From positions 1 to 64,000 of the forward strand of contig CAIYYI010000684.1 in the NCBI GenBank assembly GCA_903930345.1: 64,000 nucleotides of DNA, written 5' to 3'. Of the stretch, positions 54,664 to 63,241 are shown piece by piece (the first letter of the stretch is position 1; each line of letters begins with the position of its first letter). Source of the DNA: an uncultured Verrucomicrobiota bacterium (GTDB taxonomy: Bacteria; Verrucomicrobiota; Verrucomicrobiia; Limisphaerales; CAIYYI01). The notes beneath the pieces are model-generated. The model worked only from the letters and a program-made list of their open reading frames with translations, was not told the origin of the DNA and searched no databases. The translations under genes and the position numbers were made by a program.

Positions 54664-55734
54664 ATGAAACGCCGCAATTTTCTCAGGGTGATGGGTGGCG
54701 CCGCCGGTGCGGTGGCCCTGCAAACCCCCGCCATGTTCTCCGCCGACTTCGTCGAGCAATCCAAGCCCGAGGCCATGCCCCAGCGTGAATTGGGCCGCAC
54801 GGGGATGAAGCTCTCGGTGATCGGCTTTCCCGGTCTCGCACTGAACCAGAAGCAGTACACCCAGGAGCAGTGCAATGAGGGGGTGAAACAGGCCTTTGCG
54901 GCGGGGGTGAACTACTTTGACACCGCCCCGGCCTACGGCACCTGCGAGGAGCGCATGGGCATCGCCCTCCAGGGGTTGGACCGCAAAAAACTCTTTGTGG
55001 GATGCAAGACCAAGATGCGCGATGCGGCGGGCGCCAAGACCGAGCTGGAGCGCTCCTTGCAGCGGCTCAAAACGGACTATTTTGACCTGTACCAGATTCA
55101 CCACCTGCGGCGGCCGGAAGAAGTGCAGCAGGTGCTGGGGCCGGGCGGGGCGATGGAGACGATTGTGAAGGCCCGGGAAGAGGGCCGGGTGAAGGCCATC
55201 GGCTTTTCCGCCCACACCACCAAGGCGGCCCTAGCGGCCCTGCGCGGGTTCAAGTTTGATTCCGTGATGTTCCCCATCACCTACGTGGAATTCTTCCTGC
55301 GTGATTTCGGCCGGGAGGTCATGGAGTTGGCGAACGAAAAAGGCGCCTCCATCATCGCCATGAAGTACATGTGCAAGGGGGCGTGGCTGGATCCCAAGGA
55401 GAAATCCCGCCAGTGGTGGTATCGCACCATGGAGGAAGCGCGGGAGGTGAACCTGGCCGTGCGGTGGTCGCTCTCCCAGAAAGGGGTGGTGACCGGCATA
55501 GCCCCCTCCTTCCTCGACCTGTTCACCAAATCCGTGCGGGCGGGCTACCAATACCAGCCGATCACGGCGGAGGAGACGGCGGAGCTGCGCACTTCGGCCA
55601 AGGCGTGCAAATCCCTGTTTGAGGCCCAGGAGCGGGAGGTGGCCCTGCACGGAGTCCATGGCGAGGAGGAATTCATGCACGCCTATTACAACTACCCAGG
55701 CCACGAGTGCTCAACCCAGGAAGTGCGCACGTAG
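54664..55734 (+). CDS. Aldo/keto reductase with Tat signal
   Basis: A 356-residue protein. MKRRNFLRVMGGAAGAVALQ is a twin-arginine signal. The barrel follows: LGRTGMKLSVIGFPGLAL, NYFDTAPAYGTCEERMGIAL with catalytic Asp and Tyr, KKLFVGCKTKM with Lys, and LYQIHHLRRPEE with His. It is an NADPH-type oxidoreductase exported after folding. The C-terminal part (about 270-356) lacks the cysteine cluster of some relatives. A longer in-frame start at 54562 is not used, as it would bury the Tat motif. Confidence 0.88.
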   Translation: MKRRNFLRVMGGAAGAVALQTPAMFSADFVEQSKPEAMPQRELGRTGMKLSVIGFPGLALNQKQYTQEQCNEGVKQAFAAGVNYFDTAPAYGTCEERMGIALQGLDRKKLFVGCKTKMRDAAGAKTELERSLQRLKTDYFDLYQIHHLRRPEEVQQVLGPGGAMETIVKAREEGRVKAIGFSAHTTKAALAALRGFKFDSVMFPITYVEFFLRDFGREVMELANEKGASIIAMKYMCKGAWLDPKEKSRQWWYRTMEEAREVNLAVRWSLSQKGVVTGIAPSFLDLFTKSVRAGYQYQPITAEETAELRTSAKACKSLFEAQEREVALHGVHGEEEFMHAYYNYPGHECSTQEVRT

Positions 55735-55792
55735 CGGCCCCCGCACTCCACCGGGACGCATACAACCGTGGCGGTGGACAGTGCAACGGAGC

Positions 55793-55809
55793 GCGGATTT
55801 GTAATCCGC
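55793..55809. repeat. Intergenic hairpin, GCGGATT arms
   Basis: GCGGATTTGTAATCCGC forms a perfect stem of 7 bp with a 3-nt loop, 59 bp after the aldo/keto reductase stop. It shares the CGGATT/AATCCG core with the palindrome at 39083. The remaining 160 bp to the next gene show nothing else. Confidence 0.6.
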
Positions 55810-55975
55810 TTTGCGTCACCCCCCTTGCCAACAACTTTTCTGCCGCAAGTGTTCACTGGCTTCTCCTGGTGCCCGGTTGAACCCCTGCTCCTTTTGGTAC
55901 GGTCAAAACGGCCGATTAACTTCACCTGCTTCGTTCGCTTGGCTGCCGTCTGATGAATTCAACTGCTTTTCAGGA

Positions 55976-56833
55976 TCAACCAAGTTGCCGCTCAATAAAC
56001 CGGCGGTTGTCCCGCGCCGAGTCAAACGGGTTGCGGTCCTCCGGTTCATCCTCCCAGGAGTACCACCCGGCATAGCCGATCTCCCGCAACGCGCGGCAGC
56101 ACTCCGTCACCTGCACCACCCCGGTGCCCAGCAGGCAGGTTTCATGGGCGCCGGCCGCGCGCACATCTTTGATGTGCGTATGCCGCACCAGCGGTCCCAG
56201 CGTCCGGATCTCCGCCGGCACCACCGCCCCCTGCGTGCCGAACCAGCCGGTATCCACGCACACTCCCAGCCATTCGTTGCCACCCCCGATCTTGGCGCGG
56301 GCTTCCCCCGCATTTTTCTCCGGATGATTCTCCAGGTTGAATTGGATGCCATGCTCACGGCACAACCGGGTCGCCTCCTCCGGACCCTGCCCGCGCAAGC
56401 CGCCATCAATGTGCGGAATGCCCAGCCATTGGCAGATCTCGAGCGTCTCACGCCGCAGCCCGCCCGCATAGGCCACCGGGCGCAATCCGTGATCGGCCAT
56501 GATTTGCTTCCACGTGGCGGCCCGGGCCCGGTCGAGGGCCTCCGGCGCGGCATGCGCCTCCCACACCTCCACCGCCCGATAACCGGCGGCGGCGATTTCC
56601 TGGCAGATGGACTTCCACGCGGCCGCATCGGTCTGTTTGACGGTCAATTGGTGCTGCTCGCCCCAGCGTTTAAGCTCGAACCGGTACCCGGTGAACCGCG
56701 CCACCAGATTGGCCGTGTTAAAGGCGATTTTGTGGCTGCCGCCCGCCTTCGGGGAAAGGGAACGGCAGCCGGTGATAGCCGGGCCAGCCAGCGCGGCCAG
56801 CGTGGCACGATGAAGAAAAGCGCGGCGATTCAT
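55976..56833 (-). CDS. Sugar phosphate isomerase/epimerase-like TIM-barrel protein with Tat signal
   Basis: A 285-residue protein. MNRRAFLHRATLAALAGPAI is a Tat signal; a cysteine follows (GCRSL), so it may be a lipoprotein. The xylose-isomerase-like barrel includes EIAAAGYRAVEVWEAH, GIQFNLENHPEKNAGEARAK with a metal-ligand Glu, GVCVDTGWFG with Asp, HTHIKDV with His, and GWYSWEDEPED at the end with Glu. It probably isomerises or epimerises a sugar derivative outside the cytoplasm. The start at 56833 is chosen because the Tat motif begins there. Confidence 0.85.
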   Translation of the reverse strand: MNRRAFLHRATLAALAGPAITGCRSLSPKAGGSHKIAFNTANLVARFTGYRFELKRWGEQHQLTVKQTDAAAWKSICQEIAAAGYRAVEVWEAHAAPEALDRARAATWKQIMADHGLRPVAYAGGLRRETLEICQWLGIPHIDGGLRGQGPEEATRLCREHGIQFNLENHPEKNAGEARAKIGGGNEWLGVCVDTGWFGTQGAVVPAEIRTLGPLVRHTHIKDVRAAGAHETCLLGTGVVQVTECCRALREIGYAGWYSWEDEPEDRNPFDSARDNRRFIERQLG

Positions 56834-56920
56834 GGGTAAGGTGGCACCACTGTAAACACCCGCCCACCTGGCCGTCACGGCCAAAATGGCGTCCTAAAAA
56901 CCACGGCTCCACCCGCCCTG

Positions 56921-57106
56921 CTATTCCTCATCCGCTTTGGGCGGCGGGACGGGCGGGATGGCGCGCCCTTTCCGCTTGTTGACCGCCTGTTTGAGCAGGT
57001 ATTCGATCTGCCCGTTCACGCTCCGCATCTCCTCCTGGGCCCAGCCCTCCAGCTCCGCCCAGAGCGCGGGATCCATCCGCAGCAGGAATGATTTTCGTTC
57101 GGCCAT
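56921..57106 (-). CDS. Arc-like ribbon-helix-helix protein
   Basis: A 61-residue protein: [20 protein letters not shown], then [20 protein letters not shown], the strand and two helices of an Arc-type DNA-binding fold, and a proline-rich tail. GGAAACCGGC gives a ribosome-binding site for this ATG. It follows the SPFH gene by 22 bp; I recall the same pairing in other bacteria. It may control the operon, though a non-DNA role with the membrane protein is possible. Confidence 0.78.
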   Translation of the reverse strand: MAERKSFLLRMDPALWAELEGWAQEEMRSVNGQIEYLLKQAVNKRKGRAIPPVPPPKADEE

Positions 57107-57128
57107 GCCGGTTTCCAATGGGCGGCGG

Positions 57129-58139
57129 TTAACTGTACAGGGTGCCGGTGTTCACCACCGGGTGCACCTCTGCCTCGCCGCACAACACCACCATCAGGTT
57201 GCTCACCATGGCCGCCTTCCGGTCGTCATCCAGCGTGAGCACATTCTTCTCCGCCAGCTCACGCAGCGCCATCTCCACCATGCTGACAGCCCCATGCACA
57301 ATCTTCTGCCGCGCGGCGATGACGGCCTCCGCCTGCTGGCGGCGCAGCATGGCCTGCGCGATCTCCGGGGCATAGGCCAGGTGGGTCAGACGGGCCTCCT
57401 CCACCACCACCCCGGCCTTGGCCAGGCGCACTTCCAATTCCACCTTCAGCGCCTGTGAGACATCCTCCACGTTGCTCCGCAGCGTGCTTTCGTTTTCCTC
57501 CCCGTTGTCATAGGCGTAGGCGCTGGCCAGATGGCGCAGGGAGGATTCGCTCTGGGTTTCCACATATCCCTCGTAATTGTCCACGTCGAACATCGCCTGG
57601 GCGGTGTCCGCCACCCGCCAGATGACCACGGCCGCGATTTCCACCGGATTGCCCCGTTTGTCATTCACCTTCAGCCGCTGCCCGTTCAACGTGCGGGCTC
57701 GCAGGGAGACCTTGTAGCGGTTGCCCGGTTTGCGGGTGACGGTGGGACCGTTGCCGGCGTTATGCGCGTTGTGTGCGGCCGGTGTCACCTGCAGCAGATT
57801 GCCATTGGCATAAAACGGGTTGCCCCAGTGGAACCCGCTCTCCCGCACCGTCCCCCGGTACGCGCCAAAGAGGATCAGCACCCGCGCCTCATTGGGTTGC
57901 AGGGTGAAAAACCCTCCCAGACAGGTCAGACCGGCAATTTCGGTCAGCACCCCCGCCACCAGCATCCACCAGTGGGGGTGCCCCATGGTTTCGACCCCCA
58001 GCGCGATGCTCAGGATCAACGTGGCGATGCCCCCCAGGATCATGAGGATGACGACCGGCAACATGATCCAACCGCAAACGACGCGGACAGGGCGTTCCTT
58101 GTTCAGACCGGCAGAAGAGGTTGCATGCATATTTTTCAT
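57129..58139 (-). CDS. SPFH/Band 7 (stomatin-like) membrane protein
   Basis: A 336-residue protein. Two membrane helices ([20 protein letters not shown] and [20 protein letters not shown]) precede the SPFH domain (about 85-240: [40 protein letters not shown]). A coiled-coil-forming segment ([40 protein letters not shown]) ends it. Such proteins build ring scaffolds in membrane microdomains. It is the first gene of a pair with a ribbon-helix-helix protein, and a strong sigma-70 promoter lies directly upstream. Confidence 0.92.
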   Translation of the reverse strand: MKNMHATSSAGLNKERPVRVVCGWIMLPVVILMILGGIATLILSIALGVETMGHPHWWMLVAGVLTEIAGLTCLGGFFTLQPNEARVLILFGAYRGTVRESGFHWGNPFYANGNLLQVTPAAHNAHNAGNGPTVTRKPGNRYKVSLRARTLNGQRLKVNDKRGNPVEIAAVVIWRVADTAQAMFDVDNYEGYVETQSESSLRHLASAYAYDNGEENESTLRSNVEDVSQALKVELEVRLAKAGVVVEEARLTHLAYAPEIAQAMLRRQQAEAVIAARQKIVHGAVSMVEMALRELAEKNVLTLDDDRKAAMVSNLMVVLCGEAEVHPVVNTGTLYS

Positions 58140-58162
58140 GAGTTGACTGTTATCAATGTGAT

Positions 58163-58190
58163 ATCATAATGCAATCTCTTTTCCTGTCAA
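58163..58190 (-). promoter_or_regulatory. Sigma-70 promoter of the SPFH/RHH operon
   Basis: On the minus strand TTGACA (58185-58190) and TATGAT (58163-58168) are separated by 16 bp, close to consensus. Transcription would begin near 58156, about 17 nt before the start codon. The palindrome TGATATCA overlaps the -10 element and could be an operator. Confidence 0.7.
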
Positions 58191-58231
58191 GGGTTCAGTG
58201 TTGAAAATCGCCCGGCGCGCAGGGGAGCACG

Positions 58232-59635
58232 TCAAAGTGTCCGCATTTGCACGGAGTCAACCATGGTCAAATGAGCCATCACGGAGGTGATGACCACGCC
58301 GGTCTGGCCCGGCTTCACCAAACCGCGCTGGTGCAGCTCCGCTATCGCGGCCCCCACGGTCTTGTCCGGATCCTCGTGGTTGAAGGCCATCACGATGGGC
58401 GTGATGCCGTAGTTCAGGGTCAGGGCCGCCGCCACCTGCGGGGATTCGCAGAAGGCGAAGATGGGCGTGTGCCGGGGGCGCATCCAGGCCGTGTGGCGGG
58501 CCATGTGGCCGCGGATGGTGAAAACGATCAGGGCATCGGCCTTCAACTCGTTGGCCATGACGACGGCGCTCTTCACCAGCTTCTGGCGCGGGCTGGTGAG
58601 CTGCGCATCCAACTGGAAGTTGGCCCCGCCGCTGGATTCGATGCGCCGGGAGATTTTGTCGAACACCTCCAGGCATTGCAGCGGGTACTTGCCCACGGTG
58701 GTCTCGCCGCTGAGCATGATGGCGTCCGCCTGCTCAAAGACGGCGTTGGCCACATCCGTGACCTCGGCGCGGGTGGGCATGGGGCTCTGGATCATGCTCT
58801 CCAGCATGTGGGTGGCGACAATGACCGGACGGCCCACGCGCAGGCAGGCCTGCACCACCTGGCGCTGGATGATGGGCAGCTCCTCGTAGGGCACCTCGAT
58901 GCCCAGGTCGCCGCGCGCCACCATGATGGCGTCCGCCTCCTGGATGATGCTCTCCAGGTTCTTCACCGCCTGCTGGTCCTCGATTTTGGCGATGATCAGC
59001 GGGGCATGCCGGGCGGATTGGATGAAGGCGCGCAGTTGCTGCACGTCTTTCGACTCGCGCACGAAGGAGAGGGCGATGTAATCCACCTGCAACTCCAGGC
59101 CGAGCTGGACATCGGCGATGTCCTTGGCCGTCAGCGCGGGCAGGCTGACCTTGACCCCCGGCAGGTTGATGTGCCGGCGGCTTGCCAGCTTGCCCTCGGT
59201 GAGCACCTGGCACTCGATCTTGTTGGCGTACTTGGCCAGCACCTTCATGCGGATGGCGCCGTTGTCCACCAACACCACGTCCCCCACGTTGATGTCATTG
59301 ACAAAATTCTCGTAGTTCACATCCACCGAATGGGTCTCCTCGCTTTTCTCCCCGCGGACGGTGAGCGTGAACTTCTGGCCCGGCTTGAGATCCAGGGCCG
59401 CCTTGAGGTCGCCCGTGCGGATGGCCGGTCCCTGGGTGTCCATGATGATGCCCACCGCCCGGTTGCGGGCCCGGGAGGCCTCGCGCAGATCTTTGACCAA
59501 CTGCCGCACCCAGTCATGGGGGGCGTGGGACATGTTGATCCGCGCCAGATTCATCCCGGCATCAATCATTTTACCGATCATTTCCGGGCTGCTGGTGGCC
59601 GGACCCAGTGTGGCTACTATCTTTGTTTTGCGCAT
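58232..59635 (-). CDS. pyk: Pyruvate kinase
   Basis: A 467-residue glycolytic enzyme, full length. Signatures are MRKTKIVATLGPATSSPEMI at the start, NLARINMSHAPHDW, MDTQGPAIRTGDL, the active-site strand PLIIAKIEDQQAVKNLESII with the catalytic Lys, IMVARGDLGIEVPYEELP, and ANAVFEQADAIMLSGETTVG with the metal-binding region. The C-terminal allosteric domain is present. The start at 59635 is used because the family begins MRxTKIVATLGP. Confidence 0.97.
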   Translation of the reverse strand: MRKTKIVATLGPATSSPEMIGKMIDAGMNLARINMSHAPHDWVRQLVKDLREASRARNRAVGIIMDTQGPAIRTGDLKAALDLKPGQKFTLTVRGEKSEETHSVDVNYENFVNDINVGDVVLVDNGAIRMKVLAKYANKIECQVLTEGKLASRRHINLPGVKVSLPALTAKDIADVQLGLELQVDYIALSFVRESKDVQQLRAFIQSARHAPLIIAKIEDQQAVKNLESIIQEADAIMVARGDLGIEVPYEELPIIQRQVVQACLRVGRPVIVATHMLESMIQSPMPTRAEVTDVANAVFEQADAIMLSGETTVGKYPLQCLEVFDKISRRIESSGGANFQLDAQLTSPRQKLVKSAVVMANELKADALIVFTIRGHMARHTAWMRPRHTPIFAFCESPQVAAALTLNYGITPIVMAFNHEDPDKTVGAAIAELHQRGLVKPGQTGVVITSVMAHLTMVDSVQMRTL

Positions 59636-59776
59636 ATGGCACCCAATAAAGCTGGGCACTGTAAACGGTCCCGCCCGCTTGAAAAGAATTTAATTAATGA
59701 CATTTATGAATGCCGCCGAGGATGCGGGCTTGACGGGCCGTGGTTTCGGGGGAGAATCCCCGCGAAAGGCCACCTT

Positions 59777-61144
59777 ATGATTAATCGCATGCGTTTCTTT
59801 CTGTGTCTCCCCCTGATCGGCTTCCTTTTTGCCGCCCCGCTGCCCGCCACCGCCGGCACCATAACCTTTGGGGGCTCCACCCTGGCCACCCAGCTTTATC
59901 TGCCGCCGGATGGCCGCGCGCTTTTCTGGTACTATTCCCCCCAATTCAACGCCAACATGTACGCCTACCAGAGCCTGGCGGGCGGCTCCATGACCGGCAG
60001 CAACATTCTGGGCTTTGCCTCCCTGGCGGGCGTGGATCCCTCCACCGTGAATTTCACTTTCGGCGCCCTGCCGCTGCAATCGCTGACCAGTGCGGCCAAT
60101 AACACGGTCACGGAGTATTATGCGGGCGGCCACTGGACCTTGAACGCGGGGGGGGTGGTCGTCACCGGCATCAATCTCACCATGAGCGTGGTCACAGACA
60201 CCACCACCGACCGCGCCACCGGGTTCGGCCGGGCCAGTGTGGTGGGCCCCACCAACTCCCCCCTGTACCAGGAGATCATGGAACAGACCCGGGGCAGCGG
60301 CCTGCTTTCCTTCACCATCAAACGGTTCAACCCCGTGGGGTCCACGGATCCCCAGGTCTTCCTCACGGAGGGCACCCTGGCCACCATCCCCTCCACCGCC
60401 GGCACCCTCGGTTTCAACGCCATTTGCAAGGCTTCCAACATGGGGCGGCCTTGGTACATGAGCACCCGTTATGGGCAGCTTTATTGCTACGAGCGGTTGT
60501 CCGAGGGCCGGGGCACCATCTCCTCGGCGGAAGGCTTCTCCAGCCTTGCCGCGCTGCCGCCGGGCACGGCCACCTTCACCTTTGACAGCATGCCTTTGAT
60601 CTCCAACACCCACACCCCGAACAACACCGTGACTGAATTTTACCGGGGCGCCAACTTCACCCTGACCGGGCCGGGCCTCAACGTCGCCGGAACGAACTTC
60701 ATGATGAGTGCCGTCACCGACAAGGCCACTGACCGCGCCATCGCCTACGGCCAGGTGACTCTCAGCGGCCCCACCAACGACCTGTTTTACCAGGAGGTCA
60801 AGACCCTGACGCGGGGCTCCTGCATTGTCACCTTCACGGTGTATGACTTCTCGCCCGTGGGCTTTTCCGATCCTAACTGGTTCCTCACCATCGGGGCGTA
60901 CAATGTCCCGCTCTGCAATCCCCGGCTGACCCTCCTGCCGCGCCTCGGAGCCGGTACGCCTTTGCGCATTCAAACCGAGGGCGGCAACGTGCCCTTCCCG
61001 AACCTTTCCGTGGAAGTCTCCACCAACCTCACGGTTTGGACCACGCTGATCACCAATCTGAACGCGTCGTTTGACCCGGTGATCTCCGACCCCTCCTTCA
61101 CCAACTCACTCGTGCGGTTCTACCGCACCGTGGCCAGACCGTAG
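59777..61144 (+). CDS. Secreted protein with two repeat units
   Basis: A 455-residue protein with a signal peptide (FFLCLPLIGFLFAAPLPATA). It consists of two similar units of about 190 residues. The first has YAYQSLAGGSMTGSNILGFA, NTVTEYYAGGHWTL, TMSVVTDTTTDRATGFGRAS and LYQEIMEQTRGSGLLSFTI. The second has YCYERLSEGRGTISSAEGFS, NTVTEFYRGANFTL, MMSAVTDKATDRAIAYGQVT and FYQEVKTLTRGSCIVTFTV. A short C-terminal segment (VEVSTNLTVWTTLITNL and RFYRTV) is typical of verrucomicrobial secreted proteins. Function unknown. Only the frame from 59777 is real; upstream it runs antisense to pyk. Confidence 0.8.
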   Translation: MINRMRFFLCLPLIGFLFAAPLPATAGTITFGGSTLATQLYLPPDGRALFWYYSPQFNANMYAYQSLAGGSMTGSNILGFASLAGVDPSTVNFTFGALPLQSLTSAANNTVTEYYAGGHWTLNAGGVVVTGINLTMSVVTDTTTDRATGFGRASVVGPTNSPLYQEIMEQTRGSGLLSFTIKRFNPVGSTDPQVFLTEGTLATIPSTAGTLGFNAICKASNMGRPWYMSTRYGQLYCYERLSEGRGTISSAEGFSSLAALPPGTATFTFDSMPLISNTHTPNNTVTEFYRGANFTLTGPGLNVAGTNFMMSAVTDKATDRAIAYGQVTLSGPTNDLFYQEVKTLTRGSCIVTFTVYDFSPVGFSDPNWFLTIGAYNVPLCNPRLTLLPRLGAGTPLRIQTEGGNVPFPNLSVEVSTNLTVWTTLITNLNASFDPVISDPSFTNSLVRFYRTVARP

Positions 61145-61471
61145 CCAGCCGGGGAATCCCGCCCGGTTTGCATGTCTGCGGCCCCTTCCCTTGGGCCGTC
61201 CCGCGCCTGCCGTATCTGGCGGCTTCCAGCCGCCCCGCCCGGCCCGACACTGGAACCGGACGAACGCTCATGAGCGCAGGCATTGCCACGAACGACCCGG
61301 CTGGAAGCCGGGTGATACGGCAGGCTGGGAAGCCTGCCGCTACGAACCTTGGTGCGGATGACGGTAGCGGTAGGCATCCTGCCTGCTGCTATCGCCGACT
61401 TCCAAGTCGGCAGGGCGTCCGGTTATTCGCACGCCCCGCAGGTTTTACACTGTGGCCGCCATCCTTCCCTC
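61145..61471. repeat. Cluster of dispersed hairpin repeats
   Basis: No gene in about 330 bp. It contains hairpins GGCGGCT/AGCCGCC (61218-61234), CCCGGCT/AGCCGGG (61296-61312), CGGCAGGCT/AGCCTGCCG (61318-61339) and CCGACTT/AAGTCGG (61396-61411), plus the palindrome CGCTCATGAGCG (61265-61276). Several words recur at 41496, so these are copies of one repeat family placed in both orientations. Confidence 0.75.
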
Positions 61472-63064
61472 TCACTTCTCCGGCGGCACCAGCAGCAGGC
61501 TGCCGGTCCAGTTCCCCTGCGCGATTCCCACGGTCTCCCCGGCCTTGAGCGCCCGCTGGTAAATCACCATCCGGGTTCTGGCCCCATCCGTGTATTGGAA
61601 AGTCCCCTCCGGCACCGGCGTCCAGCCGGCTGGCGCGGTCTCCGCCTTCGGCTGGGTGGCGGCCAGGTACACCGTGGTGTCCGCCAGCGCTTTCACCGTC
61701 AACTCCGCCCGCACCCCCCCGCCGGTCTGCGTGTGGCGCCAGCCCTGGAAGGCCTTCGGCACCTCCTGCCACACATAGTTGCGGTTGGAGAACGCCTTGG
61801 CCCCGTTGGCCAGCGGCGTCAGTGTCCAGCCGCGCCCCGTGATCTCCAGTTGCGCGGTTTTCACCACCGTGGCCGGGGCCTGGGCGGGCAGTGGAACCGA
61901 ATCCGCCAGCGTCAGCTTCCGGAAATTGGCCCAGCGGTGGAAGGTGAGGTAATTCGCATCGTGATAGTTGTGCGCCCCGCCTTGTTCATCATCATGGGCG
62001 GTGCGACAGGCGGCGATGAGGTCGTCCCCCTCGAACAGCCAGTCCACGTACTGGAATCCGTGGCGGGCGGTGTCCGGGTGGTGCAGCAGGAGGGTGCGCA
62101 CCGTCCAGTTGGTCAGGTCGGGCGAACAGGTCAGCGCCAGCGTGTTGCGGATGCCCCCGGGGTTTTCCGCCCGGTGGCGCTCCGGCACCACGGTGGCCAA
62201 TGACCAGTACTGCCCGCTTTGGGCATCGTGCCGGATGGTGAATTTCTTCCCTCCGCCCGGGAAATCCACAAACCCGGTGAGGGGATCAAACGTGGTGGTT
62301 TTGCCATCGGGGCCCACTCCCACAATGGCGGCCTTCTCGGCCGGTGAGCGGGTTTGCACGCGCAGCATATCGACCATCTGCCCGGCTGGCGTGACCACGG
62401 CGTTGCCCTCCAGCCATGCCCCCATGTCGCCGCCATTCCAGGTGCGCTGGCTGGGCAGGAACTCGCTGAACGTCCAGTTGGCCGCCCGCAGCAGATCCGC
62501 GTCCACCGGCACCGAAAGCATCCCGGCGCGGTAATTGATCCCCCAGGCCACGGGCGGGTTGCGCCACTCCATGGCCCGCCACAGGCGGCCGTTGTGCTCG
62601 ATCACCGGCATCGGGGCGCAATGGTGCTCGCCGGTGTCCCGCAGCAGGCCGGTGGCGGCATTCGTGGGCTGCGTCCAGGTGGCCCCCTCATCCACTGAAC
62701 GCCGGATGACCACATTGCCGTGGTGGCGGTCCGTCCCCAGCAGGTGGAGCGCGCCACGATGCACAAACAGCGTGGACCAGAAAGCCCCCTCAATGACGGC
62801 CTGGGGCTGCCATGTCTGGCCGCGATCCACGGAGCGGAAAACCGCCGTCCGCGCCGCCTTGAACTCGGCGGACTTCGGACCGAAAAAGTCATGCGACGCC
62901 ACGTAATGGCCATTGGTGAGAATGGCGAGGCTGGGCGAGCCGATGTAGAGGCCGGAGGCGGCCGGGCTGTGATCGATCACCACCCCGGGCACCTGCGGCG
63001 CGGCCCCGGCCAGGGCCAGCCCAAGATTGAGGGCCAGACACACGAAAAATGGATTGCGCTTCAT
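61472..63064 (-). CDS. Secreted sialidase-like (BNR repeat) protein
   Basis: A 530-residue protein with a signal peptide (NPFFVCLALNLGLALAGAAP). The propeller contains Asp-boxes (SVDRGQTWQP near 85 and SVDEGATWTQP near 130) and strands such as LAILTNGHYVASHDFFGP. This is the fold of exo-alpha-sialidases, though the arginine triad cannot be confirmed by eye. The C-terminal region (about 390-530) is beta-rich and may be a carbohydrate-binding or anchoring part. Release of sugar residues from glycans is plausible. Confidence 0.8.
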   Translation of the reverse strand: MKRNPFFVCLALNLGLALAGAAPQVPGVVIDHSPAASGLYIGSPSLAILTNGHYVASHDFFGPKSAEFKAARTAVFRSVDRGQTWQPQAVIEGAFWSTLFVHRGALHLLGTDRHHGNVVIRRSVDEGATWTQPTNAATGLLRDTGEHHCAPMPVIEHNGRLWRAMEWRNPPVAWGINYRAGMLSVPVDADLLRAANWTFSEFLPSQRTWNGGDMGAWLEGNAVVTPAGQMVDMLRVQTRSPAEKAAIVGVGPDGKTTTFDPLTGFVDFPGGGKKFTIRHDAQSGQYWSLATVVPERHRAENPGGIRNTLALTCSPDLTNWTVRTLLLHHPDTARHGFQYVDWLFEGDDLIAACRTAHDDEQGGAHNYHDANYLTFHRWANFRKLTLADSVPLPAQAPATVVKTAQLEITGRGWTLTPLANGAKAFSNRNYVWQEVPKAFQGWRHTQTGGGVRAELTVKALADTTVYLAATQPKAETAPAGWTPVPEGTFQYTDGARTRMVIYQRALKAGETVGIAQGNWTGSLLLVPPEK

Positions 63065-63190
63065 AAGTGTTGGACCGTCCACCGCCACGCCGGAATCATT
63101 CGGAGTTGGTTGATTCTGTCGCCGGTGGGACAATCAATCTTCCATCATCAGACATTCAGGAGCGACCCCCGATAAACGGCCCATAAATAC

Positions 63191-63231
63191 AAGCAGCTCC
63201 GGGAAACCGGAACGGTTTCCCGGAGCTGCTT
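63191..63231 (-). terminator. Perfect 19-bp stem, likely terminator of the oxidoreductase gene
   Basis: AAGCAGCTCCGGGAAACCG and its exact complement are separated by a 3-nt loop (GAA). It begins 10 bp after the stop of the oxidoreductase gene and is followed on that strand by a modest T-rich run (TTGTATTTAT). Confidence 0.75.
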
Positions 63232-63241
63232 CGTGGCAGGT

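Noticed and set aside
58247-59776. Long in-frame extension upstream of the secreted repeat protein
   Set aside because: This part is antisense to pyruvate kinase. The true start is at 59777, where a signal peptide begins.
61145-61471. CRISPR array
   Set aside because: The repeats are hairpins of different sequence and orientation with irregular spacing, and no cas gene is near.
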